DNA of 64,000 nt. Origin: Areca catechu (taxonomy: Eukaryota > Streptophyta > Magnoliopsida > Arecales > Arecaceae). The stretch is from the NCBI GenBank assembly GCA_021397845.1, contig CM038048.1, positions 36,702,727-36,766,726 on the forward strand. The letters run 5' to 3'. This document shows positions 23,066 to 34,699 of the stretch, piece after piece. Each line of letters begins with the position of its first letter. Position 1 is the first letter of the stretch. Both the position numbers and the translations under genes were made by a program. The notes under the pieces were generated by a model, which saw only the letters and a list, made by a program, of their open reading frames with translations, ran no database searches and was not told the origin of the DNA.

Positions 23066-24720
23066 TGGTGCGGGCACCAGACTCAGAAGAAGACTTTAGG
23101 GCTCCATCTGGATCTCTGATTGACCTTGCCCGAAGAATTAGGATTTTCTGATTTTGTAATAAGGGTTGACTTGGTCAAATCAATTTTAGTCTTGAGTTTG
23201 TATTTCCCTGCAATTTAAATTTTGTTGAGTCATATTGACTCAGTACAAGTCCTAGTAGTGGTCTAGGTCTTCTCCAGGTTGGTGCCACTTTTTTTTCAGT
23301 CAAGTCAAGGTCCAGGGTGCCACATTTTTTTCTCCCAGGCCCAAGCAACTGGGCGCCACTCTCCCAACCACACGCTAGAGTCCAGGAGGTGCCACATCTC
23401 CATCCAGTGTGCCTTGGTCCCCACACCACAAGAAAGCAGGTCCCTTCTTTCATGCGCCACTTAAGGAGAGATCAATCTAGGATCCTCAATCCAAGGAGGC
23501 ACCCAAAATAATTCCATAAGAGCCAAGCTATAAAAAGAAAGGAGCAAGACTTGGGGAGCAAGACTAGGAGGCGCCCAAATACTTCCAAATAAAACCAAGC
23601 ATGGAAGGAAAATATTTGTCTTGAAGAGTAAGGCTAGGAGGCGCCATCTTCTTGCCATTTGGAGCCACCAATCAACATTTAAGGAAGCTTTTGGCCGGCC
23701 ATATGAGGAGGATTTGATTCTACACGCCTAATTTGACGATCCATCCTATTAGTCCCACATGGGAAGATTTAAAAACTTGATTTCTTGTAAAGGCCTATAA
23801 AATAGACCCCTCTTGTAAGTTTTTAAAATAATGATGAATGAAATTAATTTCTGTGTGAGCAACTTTGTGTTTCTCTCTTCCGCACTTGTATTCAGGTGTT
23901 GAGCTCCGTGAGGGAGTAAATCCGGGTTCCCTAGGAACCTTGAGGAGGTGTGAGATGTCCAACCCCAAAACCTTACCAAAACCCTAGGTTAGCCACTTCA
24001 ATTCCAAACCCTAGCCGCCCATCATCTTCTTCATTCCACCAATCATCCAAACCCTAATCTACCTCATCATCTCACGGCCCCTCTCTTCCAAGTAGAGGCC
24101 GACCACCAGCATCCAGGTCTAGATCGGCTACTTTGAATACAGAGCAAATCCCAGAGGAAGTCAGATCATCATCCAGGAGAATCAAGATTTCAGCAACATC
24201 AATTTTTCAAGTTCTTCTTATCTGGTAAATCCTTTCTTTAAGTATCTGGTTCCATAACTTGTTCTTCTTCTTTCCCAGATCATGAGTTCAGGAGAAGCCA
24301 ACTCTGCCAAAGGACCAGTATTGGAGGATCCATTGCGAAGATATCCGAATCCGAGGATCCAACAATCTGCTCGAGAGAGTCCTTCCACCAAACTCTGTGA
24401 AGATCACTCTCTGGTACATAACCCTTCTCTTCGCTTTTCTTCTGTCCTGTTGAAAGTTCAGAGCGAAACCCTAGGTCTGGGAGTTTCTCAACCCCCAGCG
24501 ATCCTTTACTTCTGAACTACTTTGATAATCTAGTTTATTTGAATTGTGCTTTCAATTATTATATAGTTTCTTTCAATTTAGTTTAACTTTCATTTGAGAC
24601 AAAGCCAACTTCTGAAAATATAAAAAAATAATAATAATAATTAGTCTTAATTTACTTCCGCATCGCATCATCTCTTTCATTTTGCATCATTTTTGGTATC
24701 AGAGCTTTCGTTCTGCATCA
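23066..24720 (+). mobile_element. Solo LTR of the G2 family (1655 bp) in copia B
   Basis: Begins TGGTGCGGGCACC and ends TTCTGCATCA, flanked on both sides by CAAAT (23061-23065 and 24721-24725). It matches, reversed, the G2 LTR at 56048-57724. No internal sequence is present, so it is a product of LTR-LTR recombination. TATAAAAT at 23796-23803 is a possible promoter. Near its end it contains TGGTATCAGAGC (24694-24705), a PBS copy inside the LTR. Confidence 0.93.
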
Positions 24721-24725
24721 CAAAT

Positions 24726-26258
24726 AGCACTGGTATTATCACATTTTATAGGTGTACTAGTTAATTTGATTCCAAAATCTTCAATTTGTTGCTTAATCCA
24801 TAAGATTTGAGTATAACAACTTCTTGCTGTAATATACTCAGCTTCAGTTATGGGTAGTGCAACTGAAGTTTGTTTCTTGCTAAACCAGGAGATTAAGTTA
24901 ACTCCAAGAAATTGGCAAGTTCTATTAGTACTTTTTTCATCTAATTTACATCCAACAAAATCAGCATCAGAATATCCAATTAATTCAGCAGATGAATCTC
25001 TAGAATACCATAAGCCAATATCAATTATACCAGATAGATATCTAATAATGCACTTAACAGCCAACAAATGTGATTCTTTAGGTTCAGACTGATATCTAGC
25101 ACACATGCATATACCAAATATTATATCTAGTCTACTAGCAGTTAAGTACAATAAAGAGCCAATCATACCTCTTTATAGTTTTTGATCTACGAATTTACCA
25201 TGCTCATCTTTATCAAGTTTACAAGAGGGGCTCATAGGTGTACCCGTTGACTTAGTAATCTCCATCCCAAACTTCTTTAGAGTTTCTCTTATATACTTAG
25301 CTTGGTTGATGAAGATTCCATCTTTAGTTTGTTGGATTTGGAGTCTGAGAAAGAAATTAAGTTCTCCCATCATGCTTATCTCGAACTCATCCTGCATTAG
25401 CTTAGTAAACTCTTGACAAAGGATTTTACTAATAGCACTGAAAATAATATCATCAACATAGATTTGCACTACAAATAAATCATCATTTTTCTTCTTTAGA
25501 AACAAAGTTTTATCAACATGGCCTCTAGAAAATTCATTTTCAATCAAAAATTTGCTGAGTCTTTCATAGCATGCTCGGGGTGCTTTCTTTAAACCATAAA
25601 GTGCCTTGTGCAATTTAAAAACATAATCAGGATGTGCATGATTTTCAAATCTAGGTGGTTATTCAACAAGAACTTCTTCTATTATAAAACCATTTAGAAA
25701 AGTACTTTTAACATTCATTTGAAAGAGTTTAAAATTCATAAAATAAGCAAATGCTAATATTAATCTAATTGCCTCAAGTCTAGCAACAGGAGCAAAAGTT
25801 TCATCAAAATCAATTCCTTTTGCCTGATTGTAGCCTTTGGCAACTAGCTTAGCTTTATTTCTAACAACAACTTCATTTTCATCTAACTTATTCTTAAACA
25901 CACATTTAGTGCCAATAGTAGAAACATTAGATGGTCTTTCTATTAATGTCCAAACATTATTTCTATTAAACTGAATTAATTCATTTTGCATAGCATTTAT
26001 CCAATTAGGGTCTTTTTCAGCATTATCAAAATATTTAGACTCTACTTGAGAAATAAATGCTATATAATCACATTCATTTCTAATTGAGGCTCGAGTTCTT
26101 ATCCCTTTAGATGGATCACCTAGGATTAATTTCTTAGGATGTCCATGAGCATACCCCCACTCCTTAGGTAGATCATGGTGCTTTGGAGTGTCTTCATCTT
26201 TTTCATCTTTATCTTGATCTTCTTTACTTTGCTGAGAGGGTTGATCATTCAATGTCAA
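24726..26258 (-). pseudogene. Copia B reverse transcriptase and RNase H
   Basis: Minus strand, from upstream: LPKEWGYAHGHPKKLILGDP and ASIRNECDYIAFISQ (linker before RT), NKAKLVAKGYNQAKGIDFDE, NVKSTFLNGFI, then YGLKKAPRACYERLSKFL and IYVDDIIFSA, with the YVDD active site intact. RNase H: MIGSLLYLTASRLDI, CARYQSEPKESHLLA, IGYSDADFVGC and ALPITEAEYITARS. Stops at about 25659 and 25170 divide it. Its last part was displaced to 23005-23060 and 13975-14120 by the insertions. The protein wording is that of SIRE/Maximus-type copia pol. Confidence 0.9.
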
Positions 26259-27640
26259 CTTTTAAAGCTTATCAGCACCTGCACATGCATCAGAAGTATC
26301 TTCTTTTCTGGAGGATTTGTTAGCAGACTCTTCAAAAACAACATGTACAGACTCCTCTACAACTAGGGTTCTTTTGTTAAAAACTCTGTATGCATTGCTT
26401 GATGTAAAGTATCCAGAAAGATACCTTCACCAGACTTAGCATCAAAATTTTCAAAATTATCTTTTCCATTATTTAAGATAAAATATTAACAACCAAAAAC
26501 TCAAAAATATTTTAAAGTTGGTTTTCTTTGATTCCAAAGTTCATAAAGAGTTTTCTTCAAAATAGGGTGGATTAAAGCTCGATTCAAAATATAACATGCA
26601 GTATTAATAGCTTCAGCCCAAAAATATCTTGGTAAATCATTTTCATAAAGCATAGTGCGTGACATTTCTTCCAAAATATGATTTTTTTTTTACTACCCCA
26701 TTATGCTAAGGTGTCCTAGGTACAGAAAAATTGTGTTCAATTCCTTTCTCATTACAAAAACTTTCAAAATCTTGATTTTCAAATTTAGAACCATGATCAT
26801 TACGTATGCAAATAACTGAAATACCTTTTCATTTGAAACTTTTCGGTAAAACTTTACAAATGCAAAAAATGATTCGTATTTATGTGCAAGAAAGAAAATC
26901 TAAGTAAATCTTGAAAAATTATCCACTATAACCAATCCGTATATCTTGCCTCCTAGATTGGATGTTCTAGTTGATCCACAGAGATCCATATGAAGTAGTT
27001 CTAGTGGCCTACTAGTAGTAACAAAACCTTTAGATTTGAAAGAAGTTTTAACTTGTTTTCCAAATTGACATGCTTGGCAAACTCTATCTTTTTTAAAACT
27101 AAGTTCCGGTAAATCCCTTACTAAATTCTTTTTGCAATGTTTTGAAAGTAAATACATACTAGCATGACCTAGTCTTCTATGCCAAAGCCAACTAGCCTCA
27201 TCTTTAGTAGAATTCATTATAACTAGGCATTCTCTATTAGGCAAAAATAGATCATTTAAGTCTACCAAAATAAATATTACCATGCCTTTATCCAATGAAT
27301 TGTACTCCATTTTTATTCGGATTAGCAATCATGCAATAAGATGTTTAAAAATAACTTGAAAACCTTTATTGCACAGCTGACTAATACTTAAAAGATTATA
27401 CTTCAAACCTTCAACTAAAAGTACATTACAAATACAAGTAGAAGGAGTAATGTGAACCTTACCAATACCAATGATTTTTCCTTTACCATTATCCTCGAAG
27501 GTCATAATCCCTCCATTCATTGCTTCAAGAGAGGTGAATTGCTTCACATCTCCCATCATGTGCCTTAAGCAACCACTATCAAGATACCAAAGTCTTTTGT
27601 TCTCCTTGGTTGCAAGACACACTTGCAATATAAATCAAGC
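26259..27640 (-). pseudogene. Copia B protease and integrase
   Basis: Protease (27628-27329): WYLDSGCLRHMMGD, where DSG holds the catalytic aspartate, then VEGLKYNLLSISQLC. Integrase (27328-26900): HHCC zinc part HRRLGHASMYLLSKHC to CQACQFGKQ, then LELLHMDLCGS and VIVDNFSRFT. Downstream pieces with stops include RNDHGSKFEN, where the family has a glutamate in place of the lysine, and SGEGIFLGYFTSSNAYRVFN near 26430-26380. Stops and shifts lie at about 26900 and 26700, so it is inactive. Confidence 0.85.
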
Positions 27641-27849
27641 TTTGTTTTTAGGTACCCAAGCCAACTTGGATCCTTTAGGGTTAGCACTTAAATTGGTTCC
27701 TTATGGAATCCAAACTTTTCATAAGTATTAATTTTTCTCATATTATATTGAAAAGATTTATGACCTTGTCTTTTGCATGAAAAACATGTTATGCTAGATG
27801 ATGCGGGTACAAAAAAGTTTTTGAAATACTTTTGTTGTCTTTGGGATCT

Positions 27850-29422
27850 ATAACTTAATCCTGCTTGTTAAAAACTACTCTTTGGCTATTTAAAAGAAGA
27901 TTTAGTTTTTCTAAACTATAGGTAAACTTTTCAACAAAAGGTTTCATTTTGTCAAGCTCATTTTTGTACTTTTTATTTTCTAATTCTAAATCCTTATTTT
28001 TCTTTAAAAGATCACCATTTGAAATAAAAGTTTTGGATCTTTTTAAAACTTCATTTTTCATTGTTAGAGTATTGTTTTTCTTTTCTAAAACATCTAGTTT
28101 AGTTTTCAAATCACTAACTTCATTTAATAAAGAATTATTTTCATGAGAAAAACTATTTGCATGCTTTTTCAGTTTTTTTTTTTCAGATAAAATTAGTTTA
28201 TAATCATGTATTAGTTTATCAAAAGCATTTCTTAATTCATCAAAAGTAAAATCTATTTCTGTATCAGAATTTACTTCTTCTTGCTCTTGATGTGCCATGA
28301 GACATAGGTTTGCAATTTCAGCTTGTTCTTCTTCTGAACTGGAGTCCTCACTATCACTCCAAGTAGCCATCATTGCCTTCTTCCTTAGCTTCTTCCTTGA
28401 CTTCTTTAGGAGAGGGCAGTCGATTTTATTGTATTCCGGCTTCTTATGCTCGAAGCATGTAGGTATCTCCTTCTCCTTTTCCTTTTCTTTTTCTTTTTCT
28501 TTCTCTTTTCCCTTTTCTTTAGTTGATTGGAACTTCTTCTTGTAAGGGAACTTTCTTCTCTTCATGAACCTTTTAAATTTTCTTGCAAGAAGTGCTTCTT
28601 CACATTCTTCTTCTTCTTCTTCTTCTTCTTCTTCGGATTCATCAATTGAGGATTCTTCTTGTGTGGTAAATTTGAATGCAATCCCCTTTTTTTTCTTATC
28701 CATATCCATAGATTTTTGCTTCAAATTCATCTCATAAGTCATGAGCAATCCTACCAGCTGCTCCAATGGTAGCTTGTCAACATCTTTAGCTTCTTGGATG
28801 GAGGTCACCTTCGAATCCTATGATGTTGGAAGTGACTTGAAGATTTTGTTGACAAGATCAGCATTAGACATTATTTTTTCTAAACTTTTCATTACATTTA
28901 CAATATTTGTAAATCTAGTGTACATATCAGTGATAGACTCATTAGGTTCCATTCGGAACATTTCATATATGTGCACTAACATGTTCACTTTAGTATTTTT
29001 CACTTGATCTGTACCCTCATGGGTAACTTCAAGTGTGTCCCATATTTTCTTGGTAGATGTGCAACCTCATGGATAACTTCAAGTGTGTCCTATATTTTCT
29101 TGGTGGATGTGCAAGTAGATATCATATTGAATTCACTAGGATCTAATGCACAATAGAGAAGATTCATTGCTTTCGCATTAATCTTGGATTGTTTAATGTC
29201 ATTTTCATCCCAATACAATTCGAGCTTTGGGATGGAAACACCATTAACCACAATCAAAGAAATATGTGGACCTTTATCAACTACCATCTACAAGTTATAA
29301 TCAATGGAATGCATGTATATTCTCATTCTAATTTTTAAATAAGCATAAATTGATCCATTGAAAAATAGAGGTCTATTTGAGGCTTGTCACTCAACTACAC
29401 TAGTACAAATAGGGGCTGTCAT
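27850..29422 (-). pseudogene. Copia B Gag
   Basis: The likely start is ATG at 29422-29420 (MTAPICTSVVE, then a stop), followed by RIYMHSIDYNL, VVDKGPHISL, ELYWDENDIKQSKINAKAMN and LLYCALDPSEFN. A 50-bp tandem duplication (about 29016-29115) shifts the frame. Then MFRMEPNESITDMYTRFTNI, VDKLPLEQLVGLLMTYEMNL, a glutamate run, a KEKEKEKEKE run and the place of the zinc knuckle, which reads CFEHKKPEYNKIDC: the second Cys and the His are lost. A long coiled-coil tail with many leucine/lysine/asparagine residues ends near 27855. The layout is that of the large Sirevirus Gag. Confidence 0.85.
28470..28635. repeat. Two simple-sequence runs inside copia B gag
   Basis: Around 28472-28520 is a CTTTTT/CTTTTC run encoding KE repeats on the minus strand. 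Around 28600-28634 is a (TTC)n run encoding consecutive glutamates. Copia C has a shorter version of both (54200-54240 and 54340-54355). Confidence 0.85.
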
Positions 29423-29464
29423 AGATCTTTACTCAAGGTGATTGGACATATAAACTGAGAATAG

Positions 29465-29477
29465 GGCTCTGATACCA
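29465..29477 (-). promoter_or_regulatory. Primer binding site of copia B (initiator tRNA-Met)
   Basis: Minus strand TGGTATCAGAGCC, two bases from the 5' LTR at 29480. Confidence 0.9.
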
Positions 29478-29479
29478 CT

Positions 29480-30973
29480 TGTTGCCCAATAAATAACCCA
29501 AGAGAGGAGGTGAATTAGGTCTTTAAAAATTATTTGAATATAATGCAAGAGTGTGTGATCCAATCTAACAATTACACTAAGTACTATGAATGCAAATGAA
29601 GTGCTCTTAAGTAAGTGTGCAGCGGAAATATAAAGCAATAAAAGTAAGAGCAAAAAGAAGAGACAAGCAATCACAAAAATAAGGAAGTATAGTGGTTCAG
29701 TGCTATCCAATGCACCTATATCCACTCTTTAAGATACCCTTAAAAATTCACTATAATCTTAACCGATTATAGCTGATTAATTTTTTGGGCTCACTAATCA
29801 AAACCCAACTTATTTTCACAAGGCTCATAAGTCAAGACCTCACTTGGCTTTGCGGGCTAACTAAGAACTTAATTAGTTTTCAAAGGCTCACCAATAACCT
29901 CCCTTGATTTTGTAATAGGCTAACCAATAATCCTTACAACAAATATAGTTTTGAAGTAAAGAAACAATAAAAGCTTTCTAATAAAAAGTGGGTATCTCTT
30001 TGAAGCTTGTTGTTATGATGCTTTCAACTTGATGAAGCCTCTTTAATTGTTCAAGAATGATTGATCTTTAATGCTCTTGAAGGCTCTTGAATGCTTGATG
30101 ACTTCTTCTTGCTTGGAAGTGCTTGAACTCAATGAATAGGAGTGAATGCTCTCTTTTCTTTCTCTTTTGTTCTTCCTTTTTCATTCTCTTATATTTTGAT
30201 TTGATTTGAATCATATAAATACCTTTCCAAGGCCTGAAATCTAGTTTCTAGCCATTAGACATAAAAAACTAGCCATTTGGAGCCAAGAAGGATGAGTTCT
30301 ATATTTGAAAAACTAGTCGTTACTCTTCCCAGAACTCCATGTGTCGATACTTCAAGCTGTGAGTCGACACTTCTGGTCGACACTTAAACTCCTTGAGTCG
30401 ACACCTAGTTCAAAAGTCTTCAATGTAGCTTTCTAGAAATCTCAGATGTGTCAACACTTCTTCAGGTGAGTCGATACTTTGAGTCGACACTTAGCATCCA
30501 TGTGTCGATACTTCAGCCAGATCTTCAACTTCAGCAAGTTTTGTGACCAAAAAATCTCAGGTGATGAGCTTATCCATGTATCGACACTTCAAGTCCATGT
30601 ATTGACACTTCAACCATGCCATCTGAAACTTTCTTTGCATACCAGCTTGAGTTGACACTTCACTATCATGTATCAACACTTGGTGTTATGTGTCGATACT
30701 TTGAGTTGACACTTCACTGAGATCTTCATATAAACAGCTGAACTTGTGCTGAATCAAGTCTGTATTGAACTCAAGTATCCATTTAAGCAATCTTCAACTA
30801 TCCAAGTCTTCTTTGAGCAGATCTTTTATCTAAATTTGGACTTCTTCAATTAACCAACATTTTTCAAGTTGATGAGCACCTTTTTTTATAAAAATATACT
30901 TCAAAGAAATCATTAGTACTCAACTTATACTTAAACATTTTGCTTATCATCAAAATCAATAACATAGTCAACA
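29480..30973 (-). repeat. 5' LTR of copia B (1494 bp)
   Basis: Pairs with 9278-10828. Plus-strand edges are TGTTGCCCAA and GTCAACA. It is followed by the TSD CAAGT at 30974-30978. Carries the GTCGACACTT motif array at about 30345-30720. Confidence 0.92.
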
Positions 30974-30978
30974 CAAGT

Positions 30979-32635
30979 TATCAATCAGATAAAGGCTAAG
31001 AGGCATGGGATCCCAAGAGTTATATCAGAGAAAATAGAAGCCTTCAAACAGAAGGACTCCTGTATTTTAAATCTATGCTAAAATGAAAGGACACGTCCCT
31101 TCATTATGCGTGCCATAATTCCATGCCAATTCCTTCTTCTTTTGAATGGTCAACACCCATCTAATTGGGCTTGGATATAAGGGAGAGGGTCCTTGAGTTT
31201 ATCTGGTATTTGTGAATAAGTGGTAGAAGGACTCTTGGTCCTTCTATACACCTTATTCTTGGTGCATGCCAATATGGTGCCAAGAGTCCTTTCCTACTTG
31301 GACTCTATCATAAATCAAAGATAAATCTCCAAGTAATTCTAGATAAATACTGATTAAGGATGTCCTAATTAGGACTCAACCTAATTTAAGTTCTACTTAA
31401 ATTAGTTAGCCCAAATAGTAAGCTAATTAACCCAATCCAATCGGGTTAGGAGTTGGGCTAGCCAATATTTGCTAGTATGTTAATTAGCTAGCCAATTAGG
31501 ATCCCATGATACTAATTAAAATTTAATTGACTTCTTTGACCAATTTTCTAATGTGTGTGACCCTTTAGATTCCACATCTAGCTAGCAGTAGGTCCATGTC
31601 TAGGCTGTTTTGATCCAATCGAAATCGATTGACCCAATTAGGTCAAATCGAGCTGACCCAAGTTACCAATTGGAACCAATTTTCAAATTGACTCATGAAT
31701 CTATCTACTTTGATTCATGAAAACCTACAAGATATGATTAACATCTAGCAACATGTCATGCCTTCCCAAAAGATGAAAAATTTAGTAAAAATTATCAAAA
31801 TATCCTTCATTAGAAAGTTACCGTGCAATTTAATCATTCGATCTTCCTTTATCCTAAATAAGTGATAAGCATGGATAAATGTCAAACCCTAGCACTTAAT
31901 CCTTTCAAATCTCGATTCAATAATGAAGTCTCGAATGATGAAAGATTAGAAACCCTATCTAATCTCATCTTACTTTGATCAAAGACTTCTTGAGTCAACA
32001 ATCGAAGAGATTACATGGGATAAGTCCTCCTCTTACTAGGAGTGATCAGTTCCTTATTAACCTACTCATTACCTTCATACACAATCCACCATTTCTAGAA
32101 GCACCCCGTACATTACTTAATTGCCATGAATGAGTATGCACCAAAACATGGATTCATGTGCATAAGATACTATGGTAGTCTCAGGTCTAAGGATCACATG
32201 CACAACTCCCATTAAGAGAACATATTTTTTGACAAGTAAGACTTCCATTACATGTTCTCTTATCGAATCAATTCAATGAACTCATAACCTAATGAGCACC
32301 CACATCCTAGTATTAGTGTCACTACACAAGTGGTCGTGAGACCAACCACCCTCTCCATCGAGCATACATAGGATGTGCTAGTCTATCCAGATTCATCGAT
32401 CTCTGATTCAATGATCCTACGACTAGGAATATTCTAGATTAGAGTTATAGGTTTTAGGTCTCACTGTTATCCCTGTAATCCTAAAACTATTATCCTTATC
32501 TATGGGGTTCATCATAATCTTAATAAGAAGCAGCAGCATATGATGAATCAAGAAATTGCCTTCATTCATACAATCTTGAGTTGGGAGAATATAAAAATGC
32601 CACTAATATAATAACTATGATTGACTTTCAGGGCA
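30979..32635 (-). repeat. 5' LTR of copia A, proximal part
   Basis: Continues copia A's LTR exactly where 9277 left off; matches about 2217-3868. It ends TTTCAGGGCA at 32635, and CACTA sequence follows. Confidence 0.88.
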
Positions 32636-32996
32636 CAATTCTTTTAGAAATTGCCATTGTCAGCTTTAGAATCATTTTCCACCTCACAATTAAATTCAGG
32701 ACCACTGCATCCATAACTACGTCTACTATACTATCCATGTCCCTATCTTTCTCACCTCCAACCCTTCCAACTATCTCCCACGTCTCCCTATGCAAGTACC
32801 AATGCTTGTATTTTATCATAAATTCACTCCTAAATAAATGGACAATGATTATATCACTATCAAACATTTCTTCATTATCGCATCTCTTACAAGGGCACCA
32901 AAAAATATAATCATAGAAGTTAATATAATCATAGAAGTACTATACACCCTCCCTAAATTTAGTAGAAATTATTCTGTCGACTACTCGATGGTCCAT
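32636..32996 (-). pseudogene. CACTA transposase N-terminus
   Basis: The start ATG at 32996-32994 gives MDHRVVDRIISTKFREGV, a stop, then the zinc-binding FWCPCKRCDNEEMFDSD and IIIVHLFRSEFMIKYKHWYL with HRE. This is the transposase-associated N-terminal domain of CACTA elements, which usually reads M-D-R-S-W at the start and C-P-C-x2-C. After it comes RDMDSIVDVVMDA. The frame meets copia A at 32635; across the insertion it joins the 1192-1532 part as KNFYHMLKD. Stops show that the gene was already decayed or has decayed since. Confidence 0.82.
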
Positions 32997-33579
32997 TTAA
33001 CTATGGTCTACAGTACATTATCTATGGATTCTGCTTATAAAAACATAATGCAACTGCTATTTAATTATTTTAACATTTAAAATAGCTTACATGATAAATG
33101 CTTCCTACCATCAACTAATAGGTATAGAAGTTAATATCCCATTCAAGAAATGCATTAATTTTATAGATCAATTACAGTAATCAAACAATATGTAGTATGG
33201 GATGAAAGAATTTTTGGCAGTATTTTCTCTTAGTTCTCTTTGCATGACTAAACATGTGCGAGGAGAACTAAAAAAAAAAGTTATCTAAAATTTCTCTCGA
33301 ACCCTCAACATACTATTTAATTACTGTAATTACCTATCAAATTAATTGCATTCCCAAACTATTCATACTAGACATTCAATTAACCAATGTATATAATTCT
33401 TCCACCTATACAAAATATATAAATATATGGATGATGTAGAATGTGTACATTAATCAAAAGATGAGTCTATGATTATATACAATACAAATTTTGTAAACAT
33501 AAATACCTAATTAACTAGTTAAATTAATACCTAATTATGGGATGCCCAGGATGTTGGCTAGGACCTACAAGGCTAAAGT

Positions 33580-33830
33580 GCATAGGACATGCCCCAGCCC
33601 CCATGTTTACAATGTTGCCTGGCACCTTCCCTTGGCTCGAGCATGCAGGGTGCATAAGGGCTAGCTACCCTGGACACAAGCTGGGGCCCGAGGTCCAAAT
33701 GCATGGGGCATGCCTTGACCCCTATGTTTGTAATGCTACCTTACACTTTTCCTCAACCCATGTGCCCTACATGCTCAGGCCAAAGGAAGGTTCTAGGTAG
33801 CATTGCAAATGTTAGGGGGGGACTGGCATT
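33580..33830. repeat. Imperfect 121-bp duplication, GC-rich
   Basis: GCATAGGACATGCC with CCCCATGTTTACAATG at 33580 recurs as GCATGGGGCATGCC with CCCTATGTTTGTAATG at 33701. A third weaker trace (GGTAGCATTGCAAATG), partly inverted, is near 33797. Confidence 0.6.
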
Positions 33831-34028
33831 TTTCCTCGATCCATGCACCTTACATAGGGCACATGACCTGGGCCCTCACTTATAACCTCATGTCAAGACC
33901 TAAGTCCTGTGCATGCAAGGTACATGTCTATGAATAACAATTATTTAATTAAATAAATAAATAATTTAAATAATTAATTAATTAGATAGTTAAATTTAAT
34001 TAATATATTCTTATAAAAATTAACTTTT

Positions 34029-34050
34029 GTGATGGCTCTACCGCCATCGC
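34029..34050. repeat. Short inverted repeat (hairpin)
   Basis: GTGATGGC, six-base loop TCTACC, GCCATCGC; one mismatch. The GATGGC/GCCATC type of palindrome is often seen near CACTA ends, so this may be a subterminal motif of the CACTA copy. Confidence 0.5.
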
Positions 34051-34699
34051 TAATACTCACTGTATAAGGCGGGTCCCATGGATGACAGATTTGATGTGTT
34101 GGGAGGAACTAAGACACAGGAACGGATGGTGGTGCAGGGATGGTAGCATGGGGATGGTGGCATGGGAAGGCATGGATGTGAGTTATGCTGACTAGTAAGG
34201 GAAGCATGCCGACAAGGGGAGAAGAGTGGAAGGCGGCGATAATAAGGCATGAGGACAAGGAAATTATTGCATGGAGAGGGAGCTAATGGGGGAGAGGGAA
34301 TTGGCTGGAGAGTGGGAGGCATGCCAGTGGAGGAGGGGGAACTAGCAGGAATAGAAGATGGGGGCAATCAAAATTTTTTTCCCTATGGGCAAAATCGATA
34401 AGGAAGGGGAGGTGCAGGGGAGCTAGTAGGTAGGGGACTAGGATAGCAGCATAGGCGTGTTAGTGGAGAAGGGGTGAAAGAAACCTTGGACCATTTCATG
34501 CATGCATTTTAAAACTTTTAAAAATTTAAAACTATGAAAATAATTTAGATTAATCTAATTAATCTATCATTTATCAAGTCAAATCTACAAATAGCCTACA
34601 TAAGGTTCATGATATGATAATGATGCATATAATGAAATCAAAAATACAAGAGAGAAAGCATTGATCATATTTATGTAACAAAATCGATATTATAGATCA

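Larger units (their letters stand above)
9278..30973 (-). mobile_element. Copia B: SIRE-like Ty1/copia retrotransposon nested in copia A
   Basis: Complete minus-strand element: 5' LTR 29480-30973, PBS 29465-29477, gag, protease, integrase, RT, RNase H, an extra downstream ORF, polypurine tract and 3' LTR 9278-10828. It is flanked by the 5-bp TSD CAAGT at 9273-9277 and 30974-30978. Removing it rejoins copia A's 5' LTR without a gap. Its own pol is interrupted by G1 and by a solo LTR, which expands it to 21.7 kb; without them it is about 11.2 kb, a size usual for Sireviruses. Confidence 0.9.
1533..32635 (-). mobile_element. Copia A: Angela-like Ty1/copia retrotransposon, interrupted by copia B
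   Basis: Minus-strand element with a complete 3' LTR (1533-3868), gag-pol remnants (3894-7395), leader, PBS (8577-8589) and a 5' LTR split into 8591-9277 and 30979-32635 by copia B. LTRs begin TGCCCT and end CCCAACA on the minus strand. It sits inside a CACTA transposase gene; flanks read CAATT on one side and AAATT on the other, an imperfect TSD if the LTR edge is shifted by one base. The internal region is about 4.7 kb and full of stops. Family assignment rests on protein motifs such as ADPFTK, CMGIKYKGDWL and the RT block. Confidence 0.85.
32997..34499. other. Region upstream of the CACTA transposase
   Basis: No gene supported. Probably the 5' part of the CACTA element, though no terminal CACTA repeat was found. 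It contains a 121-bp imperfect duplication (33580-33830) and a hairpin at 34029-34050; 34060-34460 is G-rich with repeated GGGATGG and GCATGGGG motifs. Confidence 0.4.

Noticed and set aside
33537..33885. ORFs of 87 and 60 codons in the GC-rich block
   Set aside because: They follow the 121-bp duplication in two different frames and show no family similarity.
34050..34367. 105-codon proline/serine-rich minus-strand ORF
   Set aside because: Low-complexity product of a G-rich repeat segment, with no recognisable domain or supporting copy.
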